NCBI GenBank assembly: GCA_016869735.1
Contig: VGDL01000005.1
Coordinates: 30,010 to 94,009 of the forward strand
Length of the DNA: 64,000 bases
From: Alphaproteobacteria bacterium
Lineage (GTDB): Bacteria; Pseudomonadota; Alphaproteobacteria; Acetobacterales; Acetobacteraceae
Reading direction: 5' to 3'
The notes under the pieces were generated by a model that saw only the letters and a list, made by a program, of their open reading frames with translations, was not told the DNA's origin and searched no databases. Below, piece after piece: positions 9,348-18,101 of this stretch (position 1 is its first letter; each line of letters opens with the position of its first letter). The translations under genes and the position numbers were made by a program.

Positions 9348-9797
9348 TCAGGGCCGCCAAGTGCGGTGATAGGGGTGCCCCGTTCTGATCGCCTGCACCC
9401 GGTAAAGCTGTTCTGCCAGCATGCCGCGCACCAGAAAATGCGGCCAAGTGAGTGGGCCGAGCGAGAGGCGATATTCCGCCCGCGCCTGCACTGCCTGATC
9501 CAAACCCTCCGCACCACCGATCATGAAGCACACTGCGCGCCCGGCCTCATCCCAGCGCGTCAGCAGCGCGGCCAGGCTTTCGGTATCGGGCGTGGCGCCG
9601 CCAAGGTCCAAAGCCACCGGCACGGCACCGGCCGGGATGGCGGCCAGGATGGCAGCCCCTTCGCGGCGGCGGATTTCCGCCGCGCTGCCGCGCGCTTCGG
9701 GGATTTCAAGCAATTCCGGCGCCGGGCGCAGCCGCGCCGCGTAATGGGCGTAAAGCGCCGCCTCTGGCCCCGGCTTGATGCGCCCGATCGCTACAAT
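9348..9797 (-). CDS. rlmH: 23S rRNA (pseudouridine1915-N3)-methyltransferase RlmH, apparent ATT start
   Basis: SPOUT methyltransferase that methylates pseudouridine 1915 of 23S rRNA. The C-terminal FVIGGADG-type motif is present as [12 protein letters not shown], and the end [17 protein letters not shown] is characteristic. The conserved N-terminus [18 protein letters not shown] is fully encoded, but no ATG, GTG, TTG or CTG precedes it in frame before a stop. The only plausible initiator is ATT at 9797, one base after the rsfS stop (TAG-G-ATT), giving 149 aa. A TTG start at 9713 would remove the conserved N-terminal strand. Translation is therefore probably coupled to rsfS with a rare start, or a base is wrong. 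Confidence 0.9.
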   Translation of the reverse strand: MVAIGRIKPGPEAALYAHYAARLRPAPELLEIPEARGSAAEIRRREGAAILAAIPAGAVPVALDLGGATPDTESLAALLTRWDEAGRAVCFMIGGAEGLDQAVQARAEYRLSLGPLTWPHFLVRGMLAEQLYRVQAIRTGHPYHRTWRP

Positions 9798-9798
9798 C

Positions 9799-10572
9799 CT
9801 ACTCCCGCGCGGCGTCGGCTTGCTCCGTCGTCACAGGGCTTTCCGGGCCCCACATGCGTTCCAGGCGATAAAGCTCTCGTGCATCGGGGCGGAACAGGTG
9901 GATCACCAGATCGCCCGCATCAATCAGCACCCAATCCGGTGAGGCTTGGATGGAATCGCGCCTTAAATGCAGCCCGACCTTGCCCAGCGCCTCATCCAAA
10001 TGGGTCGCCATGGCTTGCAATTGGCGTTCAACCTGGCCGGTCGCGATGATCAGACGATCCGTATAATCCGCGCGGCGAGTCACATCCAGAACAAGGATAT
10101 TTTCGGCCTTGTCGTCTTCCAGGCTTTTGCGTGCGGCTTCCACCAGCATTTCCAGCCGGTCCGGCGCAATTTTTTCGCGCCGCTTGCTGCGCGTGCGGGT
10201 AATGCGCGGGGTCGCGGGCTTGGCTTCACTATTTGCCTTGGCAGCCGCTTTCGCCTTGGGCGTGGCCTTGCTGGGCTTGGTGGCGGGCTTGGCTTCTGCC
10301 GCCTTCGCGGCGGCGCGCTTTGGTGCCGCCTTGGTGGCCGCCGCCTTGGGCGCTGTGGCTTTTGGCTTGGCGCTGGTTTTGGGCTTGGCTGCGGGTTTGG
10401 CTTCTGGCGCCTTCGCAACGGCGCGCTTCGGCGCTGCCTTGGGCGTGGCTGCCTTGGGCGCCGCGGTTTTTGGCTTCGCGCTGGCCTTGGCCTTGGGCGC
10501 GGCGGCAGCTTTGGGCTGCGCCGGGGCGCGCCGCTTCGGGCTTTCTTCAGCCAGGGTGGGCTTGCGGGCTAT
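9799..10572 (-). CDS. rsfS: Ribosomal silencing factor RsfS with long Lys/Ala/Pro-rich N-terminal tail
   Basis: RsfS binds ribosomal protein uL14 and blocks subunit joining in starvation. The folded domain is residues about 142-257 ([19 protein letters not shown] onward), a normal 116-aa RsfS. The frame stays open upstream for 141 more codons that encode a low-complexity tail of Lys, Ala and Pro (motifs such as KPAAKPK, AAPKAA). The tail begins [16 protein letters not shown]; directly before it is ATA (10570-10572), five bases after a perfect AGGAGG. That fits a normal MARK... start with ATG changed to ATA. The alternative start ATG at 10149 has no Shine-Dalgarno. Lies between nadD (24 bp) and rlmH, the standard order. 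Confidence 0.85.
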   Translation of the reverse strand: MARKPTLAEESPKRRAPAQPKAAAAPKAKASAKPKTAAPKAATPKAAPKRAVAKAPEAKPAAKPKTSAKPKATAPKAAATKAAPKRAAAKAAEAKPATKPSKATPKAKAAAKANSEAKPATPRITRTRSKRREKIAPDRLEMLVEAARKSLEDDKAENILVLDVTRRADYTDRLIIATGQVERQLQAMATHLDEALGKVGLHLRRDSIQASPDWVLIDAGDLVIHLFRPDARELYRLERMWGPESPVTTEQADAARE

Positions 10573-10596
10573 GGCCGCCTCCTCTCTCTCGATACA

Positions 10597-11205
10597 TCAC
10601 GGGTGCAAGGCTGCCGCCCTGATTGCGGTGGCGGAGGCAGCATGTTCCCGCGCGGGGACGTAACACCATCTGGCGTGGCTCGTAGCCCGCTTCGGGCCAG
10701 CAAGCAACGCGCCGGGGGGGCAACGGTGCCGCCGCAGCACGGAAGCCGCCGCACCATGCAGGGCGCGCCGGGTCCAGCCCGGACGGGGCAGGACCGCAAG
10801 CGGGGTGGCATGCGCGATGCGTCTCCATGATTTCCAACGCGGTAGCTGAACCAGATTATCCGCGCCAATCAAGAATACGAAATCGGCGCGGGGAAAGCGC
10901 CGGCGCAGCTTTGCGAGCGTATCGGCCGTAAAGCGCGTACCGAGCGCCCTTTCAATATCGGTCGCGATCACGCGCCTGCCATCGGCGATCCGCCTAGCAC
11001 TGGCCAGGCGGTCCGGGGCCGGCGCCATGCCAGCGCGGGGCTTCAGCGGATTGCCCGGTGAGACCATAAGCCAAACCTGATCCAGCCCAAGCGCCTGCAT
11101 GGCTTTCAGCGCGACATGGCGATGCCCGGCATGGGCCGGGTTGAAGGACCCGCCCAGAAGGCCGATGCGGCGCCGGCGGCCATCGCCAAAACGGGATGGA
11201 GTCAT
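10597..11205 (-). CDS. nadD: Nicotinate-nucleotide adenylyltransferase
   Basis: Transfers AMP from ATP to nicotinate mononucleotide in NAD synthesis. 202 aa. The nucleotidyltransferase motif GGSFNPAHAGH is at residues 18-28 and the second motif, normally S-S-T-x-I-R, is SATAIR at 191-196. The C-terminal third (residues 145-185) is richer in Arg and His than usual. First of three minus-strand genes nadD-rsfS-rlmH, a conserved alphaproteobacterial set that usually sits directly after proA; here two unrelated genes intervene. Confidence 0.92.
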   Translation of the reverse strand: MTPSRFGDGRRRRIGLLGGSFNPAHAGHRHVALKAMQALGLDQVWLMVSPGNPLKPRAGMAPAPDRLASARRIADGRRVIATDIERALGTRFTADTLAKLRRRFPRADFVFLIGADNLVQLPRWKSWRRIAHATPLAVLPRPGWTRRALHGAAASVLRRHRCPPGALLAGPKRATSHARWCYVPAREHAASATAIRAAALHP

Positions 11206-11265
11206 GCGGGGAGCATAAACGGCTCAGGCGCCAAGGTGAATTGGCCGTCCAAGTCGCCGCGGCGG

Positions 11266-12771
11266 TTATTTGTACACAAAGGCCGCGTCGTTCAGGTCTA
11301 TTTGGGGGAATTCATCCTTCTCCGCCCAGTAATCTTGATTATGCATCCATTCAGGCTTGTCACCGCGCTGCGGCAGCAAATGCATCCCCCGCATCAGATA
11401 GCCAGGATTGAAATTCTCCGGATCAATCCAGGGCAGGATCGGCATATCACGGTCTTCTTCCCGCAGCGCCACTTCGACCTGCGCCTTGCCCTTCGCATCC
11501 ATGTGCTTCAGCAATTTGCAGACGAAATCGCCCACCAGATCAGCGCGCAAGGTCCAGGAAGCGCGGAAATAGCCAAAGACCCAAGCCATATTGGGAATGC
11601 CGGTGAACATCATGCCGCGATAGGTCACGGTTTCATGAAAATCGAGCGGCTTGCCATCAATCTCGAACGCGATATCGCCCAGCACATTCAGGTTGAAGCC
11701 GGTGGCCGCAACAATAATATCCGCTTCCAACTCCTGGCCGGATTTGGTGATAACACCCTTTTCGGAAAACCTTTCGATCTCATCCGTCACCACGCTCGCC
11801 TTGCCCTGGGCGATGCCATGGAAAAGATCGCCATTGGGCACAAAGGCCATGCGTTGCCGCCAGGGGCGATATTTCGGCGTGAAATGCGTCGCGATATCGT
11901 AATCCTGCCCGACAATGCCGCGAATGCCATCCAATAGCGCTTCCTTGACCTGTTCCGGCTGCGTGAAGGTCAGCTTGGCGAATTTGGCTTGCTCGAACAG
12001 GATTTTACGGCGCGTGATTTCGTGAATCCAATCTTCCGAAATGCCAAGCGCGCGCAATTCCTCGGCGATCTCAATCGCGTTGCGGCCCACACGGAAATAA
12101 GTCGGCGAACGCTGCAACATCACAACATGGGCGGCCTTGGCTGCCATGGCTGGAATGATGGTGGCCGCGCTGGCGCCTGACCCAATCACCAGCACGCGCT
12201 TGCCGGTATATTCCAGATCATCTGGCCATTCCTCGGAATGCACCAGTTTTCCTTGATAGGCCGCCATATTCGGCCATTCCGGCATATAGCCCTGATATTG
12301 GCGGTAATAGCCCTGGCACATGTAAAGAAATTTGCAGGTGAAGCGGCGCGGCAGGCCATTGGTCTTGTCCAGAACCTCCAAGGTCCAAAGCTTGGTCTCG
12401 CTATCCCAGGATGCGTGCGTGATGTGATGCCGATAGCGGATATGCCGCGCCAGATCATTTTCGGCGATGACTTCGCCCATATAGCGCAGGATTTCTTCGG
12501 CAGTGGCAATCGGCGCACCGCGCCAGGGCTTGAAGCGATAGCCGAAGGTATGCAGGTCACTATCCGAACGGATGCCGGGATATTTATGCGTCCACCAGGT
12601 GCCGCCGAAATTTTCCTCATTCTCCAGCACAACAAAACGCTTGTCAGGGCATTGTGTGCTGAGGTGATAGGCAGCGCCAATGCCGGAAATGCCGGCACCC
12701 ACAATCAGCACATCAAAATATTCGACGGAAAGCGGATTGGTTTGACCGTGTAGCGGGGCGGTATCGGGCAT
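11266..12771 (-). CDS. FAD-dependent Baeyer-Villiger monooxygenase, EthA-like
   Basis: Uses NADPH and O2 to insert oxygen next to a ketone carbonyl (or to oxidise a sulfur). 501 aa. FAD-binding VLIVGAGISGIG at residues 21-32, the typical EthA segment FGGTWWTHKYPGIRSDSD, a BVMO fingerprint variant QGKLVHSEEWPDD, then the NADPH Rossmann motif VLVIGSGASA and the late ATG-like motif IIVAATGFN. Similarity to mycobacterial EthA runs along the whole length. It lies between the hydratase gene (78 bp upstream) and nadD (60 bp downstream), outside its usual kind of context. Substrate unknown. Confidence 0.9.
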   Translation of the reverse strand: MPDTAPLHGQTNPLSVEYFDVLIVGAGISGIGAAYHLSTQCPDKRFVVLENEENFGGTWWTHKYPGIRSDSDLHTFGYRFKPWRGAPIATAEEILRYMGEVIAENDLARHIRYRHHITHASWDSETKLWTLEVLDKTNGLPRRFTCKFLYMCQGYYRQYQGYMPEWPNMAAYQGKLVHSEEWPDDLEYTGKRVLVIGSGASAATIIPAMAAKAAHVVMLQRSPTYFRVGRNAIEIAEELRALGISEDWIHEITRRKILFEQAKFAKLTFTQPEQVKEALLDGIRGIVGQDYDIATHFTPKYRPWRQRMAFVPNGDLFHGIAQGKASVVTDEIERFSEKGVITKSGQELEADIIVAATGFNLNVLGDIAFEIDGKPLDFHETVTYRGMMFTGIPNMAWVFGYFRASWTLRADLVGDFVCKLLKHMDAKGKAQVEVALREEDRDMPILPWIDPENFNPGYLMRGMHLLPQRGDKPEWMHNQDYWAEKDEFPQIDLNDAAFVYK

Positions 12772-12849
12772 GCTGCGCGTCTTTCCTGATCACCAACAAA
12801 CTCAGCCTTCTACCATAGCAGGCGGCGCGGCTTTGACGAAACGCCCGCC

Positions 12850-13707
12850 TTACCGGAAGCGCACCACCACATCCTGCGCCCCATCCAGCCCTTCATAGCG
12901 CGCGGTCCAGACCTGGCCAGGCGCCACCGGCTGCGGCGGCGAAAAGGAGCCGAGCGAGATGATATCCCCCGCCCGCAAGGGTCGCCCATCACGGGCCAAA
13001 TCCCGCGCAATCCAGGCCAGTGCATTCAAGGGATGACCAAGAATGGCAGCACCGGGCGCGCGCGACACTTCTCGCCCATCCTGATGGAGTGAAATGCTCA
13101 TTCGCCCCAAAGCCGCGATGAAATCCGCGCTTGGCGTCACGGCAATGGGGCGGCCCTGCACACCCAGCCGTGCGCCAACATTGATGGCGAGCAGATCGCC
13201 AAGGCCCGGGCGATAATCAGGCGAATAGACCAGATCAGGCAATTCAATGAAGGGGATCACCTGATCAATATGGCGGATCAGCGCGGCGTGATCATTGAGC
13301 GCGGTTTCAACGCCGCCCATGCCAACCCGCACCAGCATATCGGCTTCCAGCACCGGCACGGCGGCGAAGCGCGCTTCCACCTCAGCGCCCGAAGCAGCGC
13401 GCAGCGTTGCATGGAAAATCGCGCCGCGAATGGGATGATCAATGCCGAAGCGTTGCTGGATGGCGGGGTTGGTCAGGCCAAGCTTGAAGCCAACAACATC
13501 CCCCAAGGGCTGGGCGAAAATCGCAATCAGCTTTTCCTGCACGCAACGCCCATCAGCCGGGGATAGCCCGACGAAAGGTGTTGGCGATTGGCGCTGCAGG
13601 ATTTGCCCGGCGAAGCGCGCAATCGCCACATCATCCGGGCAGGCAGCGCGCGCGGCAGGCGACAGCGCCAAGCCCAGCAGCAGCGCCGCGCAAAGCCGCC
13701 GCAGCAT
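12850..13707 (-). CDS. Secreted hydratase-like protein (2-keto-4-pentenoate hydratase family)
   Basis: 285 aa. Residues 1-21 form a clear signal peptide (MLRRLCAALLLGLALSPAARA then ACPDD), followed by a MhpD-type fold: VGFKLGLTNPAIQQRFG, GAIFHATLR, and the acidic metal site VLEADMLVRVG, then GHPLNALAWIARDL and ISLGSFSPPQPV near the end. Family members hydrate 2-oxopent-4-enoate in the cytoplasm after aromatic meta-cleavage, so a periplasmic form is unusual and may have another role. The start is fixed by the signal peptide and by the TGATG overlap with the proA stop; a longer frame upstream overlaps proA and is not protein-like. Confidence 0.82.
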   Translation of the reverse strand: MLRRLCAALLLGLALSPAARAACPDDVAIARFAGQILQRQSPTPFVGLSPADGRCVQEKLIAIFAQPLGDVVGFKLGLTNPAIQQRFGIDHPIRGAIFHATLRAASGAEVEARFAAVPVLEADMLVRVGMGGVETALNDHAALIRHIDQVIPFIELPDLVYSPDYRPGLGDLLAINVGARLGVQGRPIAVTPSADFIAALGRMSISLHQDGREVSRAPGAAILGHPLNALAWIARDLARDGRPLRAGDIISLGSFSPPQPVAPGQVWTARYEGLDGAQDVVVRFR

Positions 13708-14972
13708 CACGGCCTGACCTGCCCCGTGCCGAAAATCTTGTAGCGGTAGGTGCAGAGTTGTTCGAGCCCCACAGGTCCACGCGCATGCAGCCGGCCGGTG
13801 GCAATGCCAATCTCCGCGCCAAAACCAAATTCCCCGCCATCGCAGAATTGCGTGGACGCATTCCAAAGCCCAACCGCCGAGGATATGCCATCCAGAAATT
13901 GCTGTGCGGCCTTGGCGTCTTCAGTGATGATCGCTTCCGTATGCTCACTGCCGAAGCGGCGGATATGCGCGAGCGCATCTTCAACACCGCCAACCACCTT
14001 CACCGACAGGATCGCATCCAGCCATTCAGTGGCGTAATCCTCATCGGTGGCGGGCGTAAGGTCCGGGATGATGGCGCGCGCTGCCCCATCGGCACGGAAA
14101 TCGCAGCCAAGCGCGCGCAAATCCGCAATCAGCGCGGGCAGCAGCGCGGGCGCTATGGCGGCATCAATCAGCAGCGTTTCGGTGGCGCCACAAACGCCGG
14201 TGCGGCGCATCTTGGCATTGGCGAGTATGGCGCGCGCCATGGCGTGATCCGCCCCGGTATGGATGTAGGTGTGGCAAAGCCCTTCCGCATGGGCCAGCAC
14301 CGGAACACGCGCTTCTTCCATCACGCGCGTCACCAGGCCCTTGCCGCCGCGCGGAATGATCAGGTCAATCAGGCCGGAAGCGCGCAGCATGGCGCCAACA
14401 AAGGCACGATCAGCACTTGGCGCGACTTGCACCGCGGCTTCAGGCAAGCCCGCCAGCTTCAACCCTTGCACCATGCAGGCATGAATGGCGGTGGCGCTGC
14501 GCAAGCTTTCAGACCCACCACGCAAAATCACCGCATTGCCGGATTTGAGGCAGAGCGCAGCGGCATCCGCCGTGACATTGGGCCGGCTTTCGAAAATCAT
14601 GCCAATCACGCCAAGCGGCTGCGCCACGCGCTGCAACCGCAACCCATTTGGGCGTTGCCATTCCGTGAGCACACGCCCGACGGGATCAGGCAGCGCCGCC
14701 ACTTCCTCAAGCCCCTTCGCCATGGCTTCAATGCGCGCCGGGTTCAACAGCAACCGATCCCGAAAGGCGGGCGTCAGCCCAAGCGCTGCCGCGATGTCTT
14801 CTGCATTGGCGGCGATGATCGCGCCTTGCTGTTCACGCAGCGCCGCAGCGGCAAAAAGCAGCGCCTGATCCTTCACCGCACTTGGCGCGCCAGCAAGCGC
14901 AATTATCGCGGCACGCGCGGCGCGCGCGGCAGCTTCCAGGGCTTGGGCAGGATCGGGGGGCATGGCATTCAC
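13707..14972 (-). CDS. proA: Glutamate-5-semialdehyde dehydrogenase (gamma-glutamyl phosphate reductase)
   Basis: NADPH-dependent second step of proline synthesis. 421 aa, standard length. Family motifs: QPLGVIGMIFESRPNVTADA, KSGNAVILRGGSES, and the catalytic Cys in MRRTGVCGATETLL; the C-terminus YRYKIFGTGQVRP is typical. The frame opens with GTG at 14972 behind AAGGAAA; an ATG three codons later (14963) is the alternative. proB is not adjacent. Overlaps the secreted hydratase gene by one base, so that gene is probably co-translated with proA. Confidence 0.95.
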   Translation of the reverse strand: MNAMPPDPAQALEAAARAARAAIIALAGAPSAVKDQALLFAAAALREQQGAIIAANAEDIAAALGLTPAFRDRLLLNPARIEAMAKGLEEVAALPDPVGRVLTEWQRPNGLRLQRVAQPLGVIGMIFESRPNVTADAAALCLKSGNAVILRGGSESLRSATAIHACMVQGLKLAGLPEAAVQVAPSADRAFVGAMLRASGLIDLIIPRGGKGLVTRVMEEARVPVLAHAEGLCHTYIHTGADHAMARAILANAKMRRTGVCGATETLLIDAAIAPALLPALIADLRALGCDFRADGAARAIIPDLTPATDEDYATEWLDAILSVKVVGGVEDALAHIRRFGSEHTEAIITEDAKAAQQFLDGISSAVGLWNASTQFCDGGEFGFGAEIGIATGRLHARGPVGLEQLCTYRYKIFGTGQVRP

Positions 14973-15023
14973 GGGCAGAGTTTCCTTTCAGCCCTTTCTA
15001 TACGCCAATTACGCCCGGCGCCG

Positions 15024-15998
15024 CTATTCGATCTTGATGCCGCTTTCGCGAATGATCGGTTCCCATTTGGTGCGCTCGGCCGCCCAGGCGGCACCAAATT
15101 CCGCCGGGGTGGAGGGCATGGCTTCCAGCCCATTGCGGTTCAGGATGCCCACCACATCCTTGTCTTCAAGCGCAATGCGCATGGCCTGCGCCAGGCGCTG
15201 CACGGCGGGTTCCGGCGTGCCGCGCGGCGCCACCACCGCATACCAGGACGGCACATTGAAGCCCGGCAGGCCGGTTTCCGCGACGGTGGGGATATCCGGC
15301 AGCAGGCGGGATCGTTGCAGCGTTGGCACCGCCAGCCCGCGCAGCCGGCCCGCTTCGATATGCGTCTTGACCGAGGGCGAGGTAGGGAAGCCGTAATCAA
15401 GCCGCCCTGAAATCAAATCGGTCGCAACCAGGCTCCCGCCGCGGTAAGAGACCTCGATCGTGTCAAGCCCGGCCATTTTGGCGAAAAGCAAACCGGCCAA
15501 TTGGGGGGCGCTGCCAATGCCGCTATGGCCCCAGGAAAGTTCCCCGGGCCGCGCCTTGGCGGCAGCGATAACATCGGCGGCAGTACGCCAGGGGCGGTCA
15601 GCCGGCACGGTGAGGATATTGAACAGGTCAACGGCGATCGAGACCGGCACCAGATCCTGCGCCGGGTCTACCGGCAGGCGCATCACCATGGGGCTGATCA
15701 CCAGCGCGCCCAAGGTTGCAAGCAGGATCGTATGGCCATCTGCCGGGCTGCGGGCGACGATTTCGCTCGCCAGATTGCTGCCAGCACCGGGGCGGTTTTC
15801 CACAATCACCGGCTGGCCCAGCACTTCCGACATTTTGGGCGCAAAGGCGCGGGCCGAGATGTCAGTCGCGCCACCGGGGGTGAAGCCCACCACCAAGCGG
15901 ATCGGGCGATTGGGGAAAGGCGCCTGCGCCAAGGCGGGGGCAGCAAGCAAGGGGCTCGCCGCGATCAAAGCGCGGCGTGAGAGAAGGGTCTTCAACAT
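15024..15998 (-). CDS. TctC/Bug-family periplasmic solute-binding protein (1 of 3)
   Basis: 324 aa with a Tat-like signal (SRRALIAASPLLAAPALA), then the Bug fold: PNRPIRLVVGFTPGGATDISAR, VIVENRPGAGSNLASE, and the C-terminal VAPRGTPEPAVQRL. Such proteins capture carboxylates for tripartite tricarboxylate transporters, but no tctA or tctB is nearby, so it is an orphan. Start at 15998 is chosen for the signal peptide; a longer frame to 16058 adds 20 residues unlike a signal. Ligand unknown. Confidence 0.88.
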   Translation of the reverse strand: MLKTLLSRRALIAASPLLAAPALAQAPFPNRPIRLVVGFTPGGATDISARAFAPKMSEVLGQPVIVENRPGAGSNLASEIVARSPADGHTILLATLGALVISPMVMRLPVDPAQDLVPVSIAVDLFNILTVPADRPWRTAADVIAAAKARPGELSWGHSGIGSAPQLAGLLFAKMAGLDTIEVSYRGGSLVATDLISGRLDYGFPTSPSVKTHIEAGRLRGLAVPTLQRSRLLPDIPTVAETGLPGFNVPSWYAVVAPRGTPEPAVQRLAQAMRIALEDKDVVGILNRNGLEAMPSTPAEFGAAWAAERTKWEPIIRESGIKIE

Positions 15999-16131
15999 GA
16001 AGTTCGCGTAACACAATTTTGCCTGCCTTGCATCCCTGTCAAAGCTTGCTGCAACCACGATGCAGGCGCGCTGCGCCTTATGTCATTAGCCCCCCATGGA
16101 CGCCGCCGCGCGGTGATGGTTCCTTGCGCCG

Positions 16132-17289
16132 ATGGATTTGCCGTTTTCCCCCCGCATCCGCGCCACCGGCGCGCCGCCCATTCCCGCCGTGCGCGGCTGG
16201 GCCGCCCGCTACCAGGGCGGCGCCGGGCCGGTTTTGGATATGACCCAAGCCGTGCCGGGCTATCCGCCGCATGCTGATCTACTCGCGCGGCTTGCTGCCG
16301 CGGCGGGTGATGCGAAATCCGCCGGCTATGGCCCGATTGAAGGTGAAGCCGCGCTACGAGAAGCGCTGGCTGCCGATATGGCGCGCAGCTATGCCGCGCG
16401 GATTGGTGCGGGCGATATCGCGATCACGGCGGGCGGCAATCTGGCCTTCACACTCGCCATGATGACACTGGCCGGCACGGGCGATGCGGTGATGCTGCCC
16501 GCGCCCTGGTATTTCAATCACCGCATGACGCTGGAAGCACTTGGCATTCCCTGCCGCGTTTTGCCCTGCCGGGCGGAGGATGGCTTTCTGCCCGATCCCG
16601 CCTTGGCGGCAACATTGATGCAGGGCGTGCGCGCGATTGTTTTGGTGACACCGAACAACCCGACCGGCGCCATTTATTCACCCGAGCTCATCGCGCAATT
16701 CGCGAAGCTCTGCCGCGATCACGGCGCCTGGCTGGTGCTGGATGAAACCTATCGCGATTTCATCCCGGAAGCCGCTGGCGCGCCGCATGGGCTGTTTCAG
16801 GATGCGGCATGGCGGGATCATGTTGTGCATCTCTATTCATTTTCGAAAGCCTATTGCGTGCCGGGCCATCGCGTGGGTGCGATTGCGGCGGGTGCGGGGT
16901 TTCAGCGGGAATTGGCGAAGGCAATTGATACGGTGCAAATCTGCCCGCCGCGTGCGCCACAAATCGCGCTTGCTTGGGGCGTGGAAGCGCTGCGCGATTG
17001 GCGCGCGGGCAATCGCGCCATTATGGCCGCGCGGGCCGAGGCGTTTCGCGCCGCCATGGCGCCGGTGAATGCCTGGCGCATTGATGCGCTTGGCACTTAT
17101 TTCGCCTATCTGCGCTTACCAGATGGCGCTGGAAATTCCGAAGTGACCGCCGAAGCACTCGCGGTTGAACGTGGACTGCTTGGGCTGCCAGGCAGCTTTT
17201 TCGGCCCCGGCCAGGAACGCCATTTGCGCCTGGCCTTCGCCAATGCCGAAGAAGCCGTGATTGCCGCCGTGCCGGGCCGGCTTGGGTAA
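16132..17289 (+). CDS. Class I/II aminotransferase
   Basis: 385-aa fold-type I PLP enzyme. Cofactor-binding segments: GYGPIEGEAALREAL, TAGGNLAFTLAM, VTPNNPTGAIY, LVLDETYRDF, and the Schiff-base Lys in LYSFSKAYCVPGHRVG. The C-terminal domain is complete (LPGSFFGPGQERHLRLAFA). The motif differs slightly from AspC (SFSKAYCVPGHR rather than SLSKTYAMTGWR), so the amino donor cannot be named. It converges on the PmtA-like gene with a 3-bp gap between stops. Confidence 0.88.
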   Translation: MDLPFSPRIRATGAPPIPAVRGWAARYQGGAGPVLDMTQAVPGYPPHADLLARLAAAAGDAKSAGYGPIEGEAALREALAADMARSYAARIGAGDIAITAGGNLAFTLAMMTLAGTGDAVMLPAPWYFNHRMTLEALGIPCRVLPCRAEDGFLPDPALAATLMQGVRAIVLVTPNNPTGAIYSPELIAQFAKLCRDHGAWLVLDETYRDFIPEAAGAPHGLFQDAAWRDHVVHLYSFSKAYCVPGHRVGAIAAGAGFQRELAKAIDTVQICPPRAPQIALAWGVEALRDWRAGNRAIMAARAEAFRAAMAPVNAWRIDALGTYFAYLRLPDGAGNSEVTAEALAVERGLLGLPGSFFGPGQERHLRLAFANAEEAVIAAVPGRLG

Positions 17290-17292
17290 GGT

Positions 17293-17985
17293 TCAGCCCG
17301 CGCGCAAAGGCTGATTGTTGCGCACACTCAGCAGCGTGAAGATACCGGCCGGCTGGCAGGGTTCCATCGCTTCCACGGTCACATCTTCAGGGTTCAGCAA
17401 ATCGCGCAGCGCGAAATCCGGGTGCCAGCCCAACCGGCGCGATAGCGGCGCCATGGCGCGTTCCACCCACCAGCGCGGGCCACCTTCCGCCGCGAAGTGA
17501 TTGACGAACAGCAGATGCCCGCCGGGGCGCACAACGCGCGACATTTCGGCATAAAGCTTGCGCGCATCGGGCACCACGCTGGCCGTGAACATGGCAACGG
17601 CAATGTCAAAGGACCCGCTTTCAAAGGCCATTTCCTCGGCGTTCATTTCAACCAGACCACGCACATGGGAAAGCTTTTCATCCGCCACGCGTTCATGCGC
17701 CTTGGCGAGCATTTCCCGCGACAGATCAATGCCGACAACCTGCGAATCGCGCCGATAAAGTGGGAGCGCCAAACCCGTGCCAACACCCACTTCCAAAACG
17801 CGCGGGCCTGCCAGGCGATTGACAGCTGCAACCGCGCGCCTGCGCCCGAAAGCGGAAACGCCACCAAACACCAGATCGTAAACGCCCGCCCAACGGCGAT
17901 AGGCTTCGCGCACACTATTGGCATCCAGCGCTTCACGCGCGTGACCCCGTTCTTCTGCGCCCTTGGCGAGACCGATATTTGCCAT
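17293..17985 (-). CDS. SAM methyltransferase, phosphatidylethanolamine N-methyltransferase (PmtA)-like
   Basis: 230 aa class I methyltransferase. The N-terminal YRRWAGVYDLVFGGVSAFGRR and motif I VLEVGVGTGLALPLY, followed by VVGIDLSREMLAKA, resemble bacterial PmtA of the Rhodobacter type, which makes phosphatidylcholine by methylating phosphatidylethanolamine. Motif post-I and IV: FDIAVAMFTASVVPD and VRPGGHLLFVNHF. No other lipid gene is near, so the role rests on similarity alone; a UbiE-like or other small-molecule methyltransferase is the alternative. Confidence 0.7.
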   Translation of the reverse strand: MANIGLAKGAEERGHAREALDANSVREAYRRWAGVYDLVFGGVSAFGRRRAVAAVNRLAGPRVLEVGVGTGLALPLYRRDSQVVGIDLSREMLAKAHERVADEKLSHVRGLVEMNAEEMAFESGSFDIAVAMFTASVVPDARKLYAEMSRVVRPGGHLLFVNHFAAEGGPRWWVERAMAPLSRRLGWHPDFALRDLLNPEDVTVEAMEPCQPAGIFTLLSVRNNQPLRAG

Positions 17986-18101
17986 TGGAATCCTGATTCC
18001 CTCAGCCCCTGAACTGGGGCGAGGATGAGCACCCCAAATAAGGTCTCGTCAATCTTTTTGCTAGGCCTTGGAATTGCACGCTTAGTCTGACACTTGAAGC
18101 G

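Noticed and set aside
9967..10830. Gly/Leu-rich plus-strand frame that looks membrane-like
   Set aside because: It is the reverse of the Lys/Ala/Pro tail of RsfS; hydrophobic appearance comes from complementing AAG/GCC codons.
13578..15410. 610-codon plus-strand frame across proA and TctC
   Set aside because: Spans two clear minus-strand genes; composition is the complement of their codon use.
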